Below are positions 38,605 through 46,878 of a DNA stretch of 64,000 bases, one piece after another. Position numbers and translations under genes: made by a program. The stretch comes from Mycolicibacterium arenosum (GTDB lineage: Bacteria > Actinomycetota > Actinomycetes > Mycobacteriales > Mycobacteriaceae): positions 496,001-560,000 of the forward strand of contig NZ_JANDBD010000001.1 in the NCBI RefSeq assembly GCF_024320865.1. Reading direction: 5' to 3'. The stretch's first letter is position 1; every line of letters begins with the position of its first letter. Under the pieces are notes generated by a model. It saw only the letters and a list, made by a program, of their open reading frames with translations. It was not told where the DNA came from and did not search any database.

Positions 38605-40165
38605 GGCCAGCCGGTGGTCGCCGCGGACGTGGACGCTTCGGGTGCGGCTGCTCGTCACGGTGGTCGCCCTGCTGGCGGTGGTGTGCGCGGTCATCGGTGT
38701 GGCGACAGAGGTTGCGCTGCACCGGTTTCTGATGCAGCAGCTCGACGTCCAGCTCGTCGACGCCGGCAGGCGTTCGGCCGCGATATCCGAGATGCCCCCG
38801 CCGCCCGATCCCGAGATGCGCGGGCCGCGACCGGGGGCGGACGGCCCGTCGATGCCCGGCTACCGCGAGCGGTTCGACCCGGAGGCGGGACCCGGTCCCG
38901 CGTTCCTGAACGCCCCCGGCCAGGCCACGCTGACCGTCGGCGCGGTGGTAACGAGCCGCGGCGTCGACGCGGGCGTCATCACCGCGGACGGCGGCCGGTC
39001 GACCCTGACCGCGACAGCCGAGGCCCAACTGGGTGCGGTGCCGCCGGACTCCACCGCCCGCACCCTCGAACTCGACGGGCTGGGCACCTACCGGGTGATC
39101 GGGCTCCGTCAGCGACACGGCGGCCAGACGATCATCACCGGCCTGCCCATGGCCGACATCAACCGCACGCTGCTCTGGGTCGTCGGCATGTTCTGCGTGG
39201 TGTCCGTGGTCGCCGTGCTCGCCGCCACGACCGCAGGCATCGTGCTCATCCGGCGCCAACTCGCCCCGCTGTCACGGGTTGCCGCCGCGGCCCGTGAGGT
39301 CGCGGACCTCGAGCTGGACCGCGGTGAGGTCCGGCTGCCGACGCCGATCGTGCGGGTGGACCCCGACGCGGTGCACACCGAGGTCGGTCAACTCGGCACC
39401 GCGCTGAACCGGATGCTCGACCGCATCGCGGGCGCGCTGTCGGCGCGCCACGCCAGCGAGACCAGGGTGCGCAGATTCGTCTCCGACGCCAGCCACGAAC
39501 TGCGCACCCCGCTGGCGGCGATCCGCGGCTACACCGAACTGGTGCAGCGCAAGCGCAACGACCTGCCGGACGACGTCGCGCACGCGATGAGCCGCGTCGA
39601 GTCGGAGGCCGAACGCATGACACAGCTGGTCGAGGACATGCTGCTGCTCGCGCGCCTCGACGAGGGCAGGCCGCTGGCGAGCGAATCGGTGGATCTGTCC
39701 CGCCTCGTCGTCGATGCGGTCAGCGACGCCCACGTCGCAGGCGCCGACCACGAGTGGACTGTCGAGCTACCCGAGGAACCGGTCGTGATCACCGGTGACG
39801 AGGCACGGCTGCACCAGGTGCTGGCCAACCTGCTCGCCAACGCGCACCTGCACACCCCGGCGGGCACCACGGTGGTCACGTCGCTGAGCCGGCGTGACGG
39901 CACTGCGGTGCTGACGGTCGCCGACGACGGCCCCGGTATCCCCGCGACCCTGCGGCCCGAGATCTTCGAGCGGTTCGCCCGCGGCGACTCGTCGCGATCC
40001 CGCCGCGGCGGCAGCACCGGCCTCGGGCTGGCGATCGTGGCCGCCGTGGTGCGAGCGCACCGCGGCACGATCGACGTCCGAAGTGCGCCCGGCAGCACCG
40101 AATTCGTCGTGACACTCCCGGTCGGCTCACAGTTGACGCACAGCGCGGTCAATACCGGCGCCTAG
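38582..40165 (+). CDS. Sensor histidine kinase of the first two-component system
   Basis: 527 residues from an ATG inside the regulator gene. First membrane helix at about 24-46, an external sensor (about 47-193) with Pro/Met-rich PPPPDPEMRGPRPG, second helix (about 195-220), a HAMP domain, an H-box SDASHELRTPLAAIRGY, N-box NLLANAHLHTP, and G-boxes VADDGPGIP and GGSTGLGLAIV. It should phosphorylate the upstream regulator. The signal is unknown; an acidic-Pro periplasmic loop might sense envelope state (inference). Confidence 0.9.
   Translation: MCSSPHAEASRWSPRTWTLRVRLLVTVVALLAVVCAVIGVATEVALHRFLMQQLDVQLVDAGRRSAAISEMPPPPDPEMRGPRPGADGPSMPGYRERFDPEAGPGPAFLNAPGQATLTVGAVVTSRGVDAGVITADGGRSTLTATAEAQLGAVPPDSTARTLELDGLGTYRVIGLRQRHGGQTIITGLPMADINRTLLWVVGMFCVVSVVAVLAATTAGIVLIRRQLAPLSRVAAAAREVADLELDRGEVRLPTPIVRVDPDAVHTEVGQLGTALNRMLDRIAGALSARHASETRVRRFVSDASHELRTPLAAIRGYTELVQRKRNDLPDDVAHAMSRVESEAERMTQLVEDMLLLARLDEGRPLASESVDLSRLVVDAVSDAHVAGADHEWTVELPEEPVVITGDEARLHQVLANLLANAHLHTPAGTTVVTSLSRRDGTAVLTVADDGPGIPATLRPEIFERFARGDSSRSRRGGSTGLGLAIVAAVVRAHRGTIDVRSAPGSTEFVVTLPVGSQLTHSAVNTGA
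40127..40143 (+). promoter_or_regulatory. Two-component regulator motif, copy 2 (before GT39 gene 1)
   Basis: TCACAG (40127-40132), five bases, GCACAG (40138-40143). It lies in the 3' end of the kinase gene and ends 45 bp before the GT39 ATG at 40189, nearly the same spacing as the other two copies. Confidence 0.6.
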
Positions 40166-40188
40166 CGTCGCAGGCCATCATCGAACCG

Positions 40189-42114
40189 ATGACTGCCGTA
40201 CTGTCGCGCGCGAACACCGCCGACATCGTCGACCCCGTGTCCGATATCCCGTCCTTCGGATGGTGGGAGCGGGTGCGCCTCGGGGTGCTTCTCGCGGTGA
40301 CCGCGGCGATGTACCTGTGGAACCTCTCGGCGAGCGGCTGGGCCAACGCCTTCTACTCCGCTGCCGCGCAGGCGGGCGCCGACAGTTGGACGGCGATGCT
40401 GTTCGGCTCCAGCGACGCCGGGAACGCCATCACGGTCGACAAGACGCCCGGTGCGCTCTGGATCGTCGACCTCTCGGTGCGGCTCTTCGGGCTGAATTCG
40501 TGGAGCGTGCTGGTGCCGCAGGCGCTCATGGGTGTCGCGGCGGTCGCGGTGCTGTACGCGGCGGTGCGCCGGGCGGCCGGACCGAGCGCTGCGCTCATCG
40601 CGGGCTGCGTGCTGGCGCTGACCCCCGTGGCGGCGTTGATCTTCCGCTTCAACAACCCCGACGCGCTGCTGGTGCTGATGCTCGTCGTGGGCGCCTACTG
40701 CGTGCAGCGCGCCTGCGAGGAGGACGCCAGCCGATGGTGGCTGGTGGGTGCCGGCGCCGCCGTGGGGTTCGGCTTCCTCGCGAAGATGCTGCAGGCGTTC
40801 CTGGTGCTGCCCGCGTTCGCCGCCGCCTACCTGTGGTCGGCGTGGGCACCGCTGCGCAGCCGATTAGTCGGTCTGACAACGGCTTTGGCGGCCCTCGTCG
40901 TATCCGCTGGCTGGTACCTGGCCCTCGTCGAACTCTGGCCCGCGTCGTCGCGACCGTACATCGGCGGGTCGCAGCACAACAGCATCCTCGAACTCGCGCT
41001 GGGCTACAACGGGATCGGACGCCTCACCGGAAACGAGACGGGCGGCCTCGGCAACCTGAACTTCGACGTCGGCTGGGGCCGGCTGTTCGACCGGGGGATG
41101 GGCGCCGACATCGCCTGGCTGCTCCCCGCCGCACTGGTGTGCCTGGTGGCCGGGCTCGTCATCACGAGGAGGGCGGGTCGCACCGACCCGACCCGCGCCG
41201 CGCTGGTGCTGTGGGGCGGTTGGCTGGTCGTGACGGCGGTGGTGTTCAGCTTCGCCAACGGCATCGTGCACCCGTACTACACCGTTGCGCTGGCCCCGGC
41301 GATCGGTGCGTGCGTCGGGATCGGCTCGGTGCTGCTGTGGCGGCACCGCCGCGACGTCCGCGCGGCGACGGCGATGGCGACCACGGTGCTCGTCACCGGC
41401 GTACTCGCGGCGGTGCTGCTGGCGAGGCACGAGGACTGGCACCCCTGGCTGCGCGCCGCGGTAGCCGTCCTCGCGGTGGCGGCGGCGGTCCTGCTGCTGG
41501 TCGTCGGCAGACTGCCGCGCCGGGTGGCGTGGGGAGTCGGCGCGCTCGCGATCGTCGCGTGCCTCGCCGGACCCGCGGCGTTCACGGTGGCCACCGCGGC
41601 GGCCCCGCATAGCGGCGCGATCCCGTCGGTCGGCCCGGCCGGGCGGCACGGTGGGTTCGGCGCATTCGGCGGACCCGGCGGACTGCTCGAGTCCCCGCAA
41701 CCCGGCCCCGCGCTCACCGCGCTGCTCGCCGACGCGGGGCAGTACCGGTGGACCGCAGCGGTTGTCGGCTCCAACAACGCCGCCGGGTACCAGCTGGCCA
41801 GTGGCGAGCCGGTGATGGCGGTCGGCGGCTTCAACGGCACCGACCCCGCGCCGACGCTGGCGGAGTTCAAGACGCTGGTCGGCGAAGGCGAGGTGCACTA
41901 CTTCATCAGCGGCCGTTCCATGACGGGCATGTTCGGCGGTGGCCACAGCAGTGGCAGCCGCGAGGCCGCCGACATCGCCACCTGGGTGGCGGGCGCGTAC
42001 TCCCCGATCCGCGTCGACGGCGTCGTGCTGTACGACCTCACGTCGGCGCCGCGGGATTCACAGCCTGCGCATAGCGTGCACCAACTGCCGGCACACCCCG
42101 CCGCTCGACGATAG
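40189..42114 (+). CDS. GT39-family membrane glycosyltransferase 1 (ArnT/YkcB-like)
   Basis: 641 residues. Many membrane helices (about 11) in the first 480 residues and an external C-terminal domain (about 500-641). Near the N-terminus are ASGWANAFYSAAAQAGADSW and SDAGNAITVDKTPGALW, the characteristic blocks of this PMT-like group. Members transfer a sugar from a polyprenyl-phosphate donor to an envelope acceptor (family knowledge); donor and acceptor are unknown. The gene follows the kinase by 23 bp, but its own promoter motif ends 45 bp upstream. Confidence 0.83.
   Translation: MTAVLSRANTADIVDPVSDIPSFGWWERVRLGVLLAVTAAMYLWNLSASGWANAFYSAAAQAGADSWTAMLFGSSDAGNAITVDKTPGALWIVDLSVRLFGLNSWSVLVPQALMGVAAVAVLYAAVRRAAGPSAALIAGCVLALTPVAALIFRFNNPDALLVLMLVVGAYCVQRACEEDASRWWLVGAGAAVGFGFLAKMLQAFLVLPAFAAAYLWSAWAPLRSRLVGLTTALAALVVSAGWYLALVELWPASSRPYIGGSQHNSILELALGYNGIGRLTGNETGGLGNLNFDVGWGRLFDRGMGADIAWLLPAALVCLVAGLVITRRAGRTDPTRAALVLWGGWLVVTAVVFSFANGIVHPYYTVALAPAIGACVGIGSVLLWRHRRDVRAATAMATTVLVTGVLAAVLLARHEDWHPWLRAAVAVLAVAAAVLLLVVGRLPRRVAWGVGALAIVACLAGPAAFTVATAAAPHSGAIPSVGPAGRHGGFGAFGGPGGLLESPQPGPALTALLADAGQYRWTAAVVGSNNAAGYQLASGEPVMAVGGFNGTDPAPTLAEFKTLVGEGEVHYFISGRSMTGMFGGGHSSGSREAADIATWVAGAYSPIRVDGVVLYDLTSAPRDSQPAHSVHQLPAHPAARR
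42058..42074 (+). promoter_or_regulatory. Two-component regulator motif, copy 3 (before GT2/GtrA gene)
   Basis: TCACAG (42058-42063), five bases, GCATAG (42069-42074), in the 3' end of GT39 gene 1. It ends 45 bp before the ATG at 42120. CGATAGG near 42109-42115 is a possible -10. Confidence 0.6.
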
Positions 42115-42119
42115 GTGTC

Positions 42120-43400
42120 ATGACCGAAACGGTTCTCGCCCCCAGCCTGCGCTTCGAGTCCCGCCCCAACGCCGCGCTCGTCGCGCGGCGGTTGTCGGTG
42201 CCGGTGCTCGACGTCGTCGTCCCCGTCTACAACGAGGAGGCGGCGCTAGCCGACTCGATCCACCGGCTGCATCGACACCTGACCGACAGCTTCCCGTATC
42301 CGGTGCGGATCACGATCGCCGACAACGCCAGCGTCGACGAGACGCCGCGCATCGCAGCCGAACTCGCGACCGAACTGAGTGACTTCCGGGGCGAGCGAAG
42401 CGACGGGGGTGTTGAAGTACGCGTGGTCCGGCTCGAGGAGAAGGGCCGGGGCCGGGCGCTGCACCGGGTGTGGGCCGAGTCCGACGCGCAGGTGCTGGCC
42501 TACATGGACGTCGACCTGTCGACCGACCTGGCGGCCCTGGCGCCCCTGGTGGCGCCGCTGATCTCCGGGCACTCCGACCTCGCGATCGGAACGCGGCTCG
42601 GCCGCGGCGCTCGCGTCGTGCGAGGCGCCAAGCGCGAGTTCATCTCCCGCTGCTACAACCTGATCCTGCGGTCGACGCTGTCGGCCCGCTTCTCCGACGC
42701 GCAGTGCGGGTTCAAGGCGATCCGTGCCGACGTCGCCGAACGACTTCTCCCGCACGTGGCGGACACCGGCTGGTTCTTCGACACCGAACTGCTGGTGCTC
42801 GCCGAGCGCAGCGGGCTGCGCATCCACGAGGTGCCGGTCGACTGGGTCGACGATCCGGACAGTCGCGTCGACATCATCGCCACCGCGGCAGCCGATCTGC
42901 GCGGTGTCGGACGCCTGCTGAGTGGCTTCGCCAAAGGCTCGATCCCCGTCAACGCCATTGCCGCCCAGCTGAGTTCGGGCCGGACCGCGGCGGCACCGGG
43001 GTCGCTGTTCCGGCAGGTCGTGCGATTCGGCGCGGTCGGGGTGGCCTCGACACTGGCGTACCTGCTGCTGTTCGTGCTGCTGCACCCGTCGATGGGTGCC
43101 CAGGTGGCCAACCTGGTGGCCCTGCTGGTGACGGCGGTCGGCAACACCGCTGCGAACCGCCGCTTCACGTTCGGCGTCGGCGGCCGCTCCAGAGCCGCGC
43201 GCCACCACGTCGAGGGGCTCATCGTGTTCGGCATCGCGCTCGCGATCACCAGCGGCGCGCTGGCCGGACTGCACGCCGTCGTAGACCAACCGCACCGAAT
43301 GATCGAACTCACCGTGCTGGTGCTGGCCAACCTGGTGGCCACCGCCGTGCGCTTCGTCCTCCTGCGCGGCTGGGTGTTTCACCCCCGCCGGACCCGCTGA
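42120..43400 (+). CDS. GT2 glycosyltransferase fused to GtrA-like flippase domain
   Basis: 426 residues. The GT2 domain (about 25-275) has VVVPVYNEEAAL and the DxD-type MDVDLSTDL; it is similar to polyprenyl-phosphate sugar synthases. The C-terminal part (about 295-425) has four helices of GtrA type. The fusion would make a lipid-linked sugar and help move it across the membrane for the two GT39 proteins. Residues around 90-98 (FRGERSDGG) are encoded by a GAGCGAAGCGA short repeat that looks inserted. ATG start. Confidence 0.86.
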   Translation: MTETVLAPSLRFESRPNAALVARRLSVPVLDVVVPVYNEEAALADSIHRLHRHLTDSFPYPVRITIADNASVDETPRIAAELATELSDFRGERSDGGVEVRVVRLEEKGRGRALHRVWAESDAQVLAYMDVDLSTDLAALAPLVAPLISGHSDLAIGTRLGRGARVVRGAKREFISRCYNLILRSTLSARFSDAQCGFKAIRADVAERLLPHVADTGWFFDTELLVLAERSGLRIHEVPVDWVDDPDSRVDIIATAAADLRGVGRLLSGFAKGSIPVNAIAAQLSSGRTAAAPGSLFRQVVRFGAVGVASTLAYLLLFVLLHPSMGAQVANLVALLVTAVGNTAANRRFTFGVGGRSRAARHHVEGLIVFGIALAITSGALAGLHAVVDQPHRMIELTVLVLANLVATAVRFVLLRGWVFHPRRTR

Positions 43401-43419
43401 CCGAAACCGAGGAACACCG

Positions 43420-45312
43420 ATGACACTCACGATCGACGCCGCGCCCGAGCCCGCGGCACCCGAGAAACCCGTCGACCCGCGCTGGGCCCGCCCCGGTGTG
43501 CTGGCCCTCCTGGTGGGCACCGCCGTGCTGTACCTGTGGGGGCTCGGTTCGTCGGGCTGGGCCAACAGCTACTACGCCGCAGCGGCGCAGGCGGGCACGC
43601 AGGACTGGAAGGCCTGGCTGTTCGGCTCGCTCGACGCGGGGAACGCGATCACCGTCGACAAGCCACCCGCGGCGATGTGGGTGATGGGGTTGTCCGGCAG
43701 GGTGTTCGGCTTCAACGCGTTCACCATGCTGTTGCCGCAGGCGCTGATGGGGGTGGCCGCGGTCGCGCTGCTCTACCTCGCGGTGAAGCGGGTCAGCGGC
43801 CCTGGTGCCGGTCTCATCGCGGGCGCCGTGCTCGCGCTGACGCCGGTGTCCGCGTTGATGTTCCGCTACAACAACCCCGATGCGCTGCTGGTGTTGCTGC
43901 TCGTCGTCGCGGCCTACTGCACCGTGCGTGCGATCGAGAACGGCAGCACGCGCTGGATGGCGCTGACGGGCTGCGCCATCGGCTTCGCGTTCCTCACCAA
44001 GATGCTGCAGGCGTTCCTGCCGGTGCCCGCCCTGGCCCTGGCGTTCCTGATCGCCGCACCGACGGGACTGTGGAAGAGGTTGGGCGCGTTGGCCGTAGCC
44101 GGTATCGCCGTGGTGGCGTCGGCGGGCTGGTACATCGCGCTGGTCAGCCTCTGGCCCACCGATTCGCGGCCCTACATCGCGGGTTCGACCGACAACTCCC
44201 TGCTGCAACTGGCGTTGGGCTACAACGGCCTCGAGCGCATCACCGGCGGTGAGGGCGGCGGGCCGGGTGGCGGACCGGGCGGAGGCGGTGGTCCGCCGGG
44301 AGGCAACGTGTTCTTCGGCGGGGACCCCGGCATCACCCGGATGTTCGGCGCGTCGTTCGGCGCCGAGGCGTCGTGGCTGCTGCCCGCTGCACTCATCGGC
44401 ATCGTCGCCGTCGGGTGGCTGACGTGGCGGACGGCCAGGACCGATCGCCTGCGCGCGAGCCTGGTGCTGTGGGGTGGATGGCTGTTGATCACCGCTGCCG
44501 TGTTCAGCTTCATGGACGGCACGGTGCACCCGTACTACACGGTGGCTCTCGCGCCGGCGATCGCCGCGATGGTCGGCATCGCGACCGCGGAGTTGTGGCG
44601 CCGCAGGGGGTCCCGCGTGTGGCGGTCGGTACTCGCGCTGACGCTCGCCGTGACCGGCGCGTGGGCGTTCGCTCTGTTGCGTCGCGCTCCGGACTGGCTG
44701 CCCGCGCTGCGCTGGGTCATCGTCGTCGGCGCCGTCGTCCTGGCGGTGGTGCTGGTGTTCGGCCTGCAGCGGTTGGGCCGCGCCACCGCTGCGGTGGCCG
44801 CGGCGGCGGTGCTCGTCGGCCTCGCGGGCAGCACGGCGTTCGCGGTGTACAACGCCACGCAGACGCACAGCGGCCCCGGCACCATGTCCGGCCCGGTGAA
44901 GGTCGACATGTTCGGCGGCCACGGGGGACCGGGTGGCCCCGGCGGACCGTTCGGGGATCGCGACAACACGGCGGTCGAGGCGCTGGTCGAGGGATCCGAC
45001 GCCCGCTGGGCGGCCGCCGGTATCGGCTCGATGCAGGTCAGCGATCTCGAGCTGAAGACCGGAAAGTCGCTCATGGCCATCGGCGGCTTCACGGGCGGTG
45101 ACCCGTCACCGACCCTCGAGCAGTTCCAGCAGTACGTCGCCGACGGGCAGGTGCGGTACTTCCTGCCCAACGACCGGCGCGGACCGGGCGGGCCCCCCGG
45201 CCACGACTCCGGCTCGGCGGCGGACATCACCGCCTGGGTCGAGCAGAACTTCGCCAAGCTCGAGGTGGGCGGCTCGACCGTCTACGACCTCTCCCAACCC
45301 CTCACCCCCTAG
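43420..45312 (+). CDS. GT39-family membrane glycosyltransferase 2 (ArnT/YkcB-like)
   Basis: 630 residues with the same design as GT39 gene 1 and long shared stretches, for example SSGWANSYYAAAAQAG and DAGNAITVDKPPAAMW. A glycine/proline-rich loop (GGGPGGGPGGGGGPPGG) lies in the middle. The C-terminal external domain ends in STVYDLSQPL. No regulator motif precedes it, so it is probably cotranscribed with the GT2/GtrA gene 19 bp upstream. A strong hairpin follows the stop. Confidence 0.83.
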   Translation: MTLTIDAAPEPAAPEKPVDPRWARPGVLALLVGTAVLYLWGLGSSGWANSYYAAAAQAGTQDWKAWLFGSLDAGNAITVDKPPAAMWVMGLSGRVFGFNAFTMLLPQALMGVAAVALLYLAVKRVSGPGAGLIAGAVLALTPVSALMFRYNNPDALLVLLLVVAAYCTVRAIENGSTRWMALTGCAIGFAFLTKMLQAFLPVPALALAFLIAAPTGLWKRLGALAVAGIAVVASAGWYIALVSLWPTDSRPYIAGSTDNSLLQLALGYNGLERITGGEGGGPGGGPGGGGGPPGGNVFFGGDPGITRMFGASFGAEASWLLPAALIGIVAVGWLTWRTARTDRLRASLVLWGGWLLITAAVFSFMDGTVHPYYTVALAPAIAAMVGIATAELWRRRGSRVWRSVLALTLAVTGAWAFALLRRAPDWLPALRWVIVVGAVVLAVVLVFGLQRLGRATAAVAAAAVLVGLAGSTAFAVYNATQTHSGPGTMSGPVKVDMFGGHGGPGGPGGPFGDRDNTAVEALVEGSDARWAAAGIGSMQVSDLELKTGKSLMAIGGFTGGDPSPTLEQFQQYVADGQVRYFLPNDRRGPGGPPGHDSGSAADITAWVEQNFAKLEVGGSTVYDLSQPLTP

Positions 45313-45364
45313 CGATTTGTGCACCCGCAGGAGCGCTCACCGCTCCCGCGGGTGCACGAATCGC
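45312..45364. terminator. Long stem hairpin after the GT39 operon
   Basis: Arms of 24 bases (45312-45335 and 45341-45364), loop CTCAC, two non-Watson-Crick pairs. The left arm begins one base before the GT39 stop-codon end and the right arm ends 10 bases before the start of the carbonic anhydrase remnant. It can end transcription of the glycosyltransferase operon, though no T-run follows. It also marks one edge of the extra block relative to M. tuberculosis order. Confidence 0.6.
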
Positions 45365-45373
45365 GGAGAGTAG

Positions 45374-45696
45374 AAGGGCGTCGCGGTCGTGGCGTGCATG
45401 GACGCCCGTATCGACGTCTATCGGGTGTTGGGGCTGAACGACGGTGAGGCGCATGTCATCCGCAACGCGGGCGGGGTGATCACCGACGACGAGATCCGGT
45501 CGCTGGCCATCAGCCAGCCGGGGACGAGACCGGACTCAAGCCGGAGTGGGCCGCTGAGGCGTTCGCCGACGTCGACGAGGACGTCCGGCAGTCGCTGCGC
45601 CGCATCGAGGCGAGCCCGTTCGTCACCAAGCACACCTCGGCGCGGGGATTCGTGTTCGACGTCGCCACCGGCAAGCTGAACGAGGTCACCCTCTAG
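45374..45696 (+). pseudogene. Beta-carbonic anhydrase remnant (canA/Rv1284-like), N-truncated with internal deletion and frameshift
   Basis: Residues similar to the N-terminal half of beta-class carbonic anhydrases read [15 protein letters not shown] and [22 protein letters not shown] in one frame. Then the C-terminal part, from [13 protein letters not shown] to [23 protein letters not shown], reads in another frame and ends at a TAG. The first about 34 residues are missing: an in-frame TAG stands at 45371. An about 31-codon piece of the middle is gone, with the His-x2-Cys half of the zinc site. The Cys-x-Asp-x-Arg site is retained. It cannot make an active enzyme. In M. tuberculosis the intact gene is between oppB and cysD (from memory). 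Confidence 0.88.
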
Positions 45697-45708
45697 GGCC
45701 GCATGGGG

Positions 45709-46122
45709 TCAGCCGACTTTGTAGGTCGCGATCGCCTTGGCGACGAGGTCGCCGTCCGGGGTGACGACGTCGACGTCGCAGGTGACGAGCGACTTGCCCT
45801 GCCGCAGCACGCGGCCCACACCGATCAACTCGGTGGCGCGGGCGGGTGCGAGAAACTGGATGGACATCGACACCGTGACGCCGCGCAGCGAGTGCGCCTC
45901 CCGGACGCCCGCCCACGCGGCCGCCATCACGGTGACGTCGGCGAGCGCCGCGATCGCGCCGCCGTGCACCATGTCGCCGAGTGTGACGTTGGTCGGATCC
46001 CACGGCATGCGCAGCCGCACCTCGTCGCCGTCCAGCGAGTCGGCCACGATGCCGAGTTTGGTCACGAAGGGGGACTGCGGCAGGAACTGCGCCATGACCT
46101 CGGCGCCGATCGGAGTGCTCAT
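45709..46122 (-). CDS. Hotdog-fold thioesterase (PaaI-like)
   Basis: 137 residues from the ATG at 46122. The hotdog core has MVHGGAIAALADV in the catalytic helix region, with the typical HGG, and a TVSMSIQFLAPARATELIGVGRV strand. It should cleave a small acyl-CoA or aryl-CoA thioester. It is convergent with the carbonic anhydrase remnant (12 bp apart). Downstream of the TetR gene on the same strand, so possibly cotranscribed. Confidence 0.78.
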   Translation of the reverse strand: MSTPIGAEVMAQFLPQSPFVTKLGIVADSLDGDEVRLRMPWDPTNVTLGDMVHGGAIAALADVTVMAAAWAGVREAHSLRGVTVSMSIQFLAPARATELIGVGRVLRQGKSLVTCDVDVVTPDGDLVAKAIATYKVG

Positions 46123-46190
46123 GATCAACGAGTGTGCGAGGTGGCGCGCCGCCGCTCAATGACGTGTCAGGTAATGGTGGTGGTTACGTC

Positions 46191-46760
46191 CTAATCGGTG
46201 GCCTTCGCGACCGTCACCAGCGTCGCCGCGGTGCGTGCGCAGAACCCCTCGGCATCGGTCAGGCCCCGCGTCATCGCCCGCGTGAAGGTGGCGGCGACGA
46301 GCAGGTCGAACACGTCGTCGGCGCGGTGACCGAACTCGCCGAGCAGGTCGGTCATCAGGCGTCGGACGTCGGATTCCGACCGCACCACCAGGCGCTCGTA
46401 CAACTCCTCGTCGCGGTGGTAGGCCGCGAGCAGGCCGGGGAGGGCCGCGCGGGTCACCGGGTTGGCGAGCCACTCGAGGAACGTCGCCACCCAGGCGTGC
46501 AGATCGGCGCGCAGGTCACCGGTGGCCGCGGGTAGCGGTGCCGGGTGGGGATGGGCGAACGCCGCGTCCTCGACGAGCGCCTCCTTACTGGCCCAGCGGC
46601 GGTAGATCGTCGGGGCGCCGACATTGGCGCGCCTGGCGATCGCGACGACGGTCGTGCCCTGATATCCCTCCTCGACCAGCAGGTCGCGCGTGGCCTCGAG
46701 CACGGCGACGTCCTTCTCGGGATCGCGCGGCCGCCCGGGCGCTGACATCGGTGCACTCAT
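46191..46760 (-). CDS. TetR/AcrR-family regulator
   Basis: 189 residues from the ATG at 46760 (a second in-frame ATG lies four codons in). The DNA-binding helix-turn-helix is within EGYQGTTVVAIARRANVGAPTIYRRWASKEAL. The C-terminal ligand-binding part is variable. It is divergent from cysD with a 118-bp gap and upstream of the thioesterase gene. Target unknown; the thioesterase is the simplest candidate. Confidence 0.85.
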   Translation of the reverse strand: MSAPMSAPGRPRDPEKDVAVLEATRDLLVEEGYQGTTVVAIARRANVGAPTIYRRWASKEALVEDAAFAHPHPAPLPAATGDLRADLHAWVATFLEWLANPVTRAALPGLLAAYHRDEELYERLVVRSESDVRRLMTDLLGEFGHRADDVFDLLVAATFTRAMTRGLTDAEGFCARTAATLVTVAKATD

Positions 46761-46797
46761 TACGTTGCACACGATAACGGAATCAAGCGCGGAATCG

Positions 46798-46827
46798 TTG
46801 ACACATCCCCGCGGCGGCACGTACATT
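46798..46827 (+). promoter_or_regulatory. Sigma-70-type promoter candidate for cysD
   Basis: TTGACA (46798-46803), an 18-bp spacer and TACATT (46822-46827). It leaves a leader of about 45 nucleotides to the GTG at 46879, which has an AAAGAGGAAG Shine-Dalgarno. The leader is short and AT-rich. Confidence 0.6.
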
Positions 46828-46878
46828 CCTGGGCATGATTGCAATTCTGGCTAACTCTACCAACTTAAAGAGGAAGTC

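Noticed and set aside
44250..44310. Possible insertion in GT39 gene 2
   Set aside because: The Gly/Pro-rich stretch is in frame and usual for external linkers of this family, so no sign of a mobile element.
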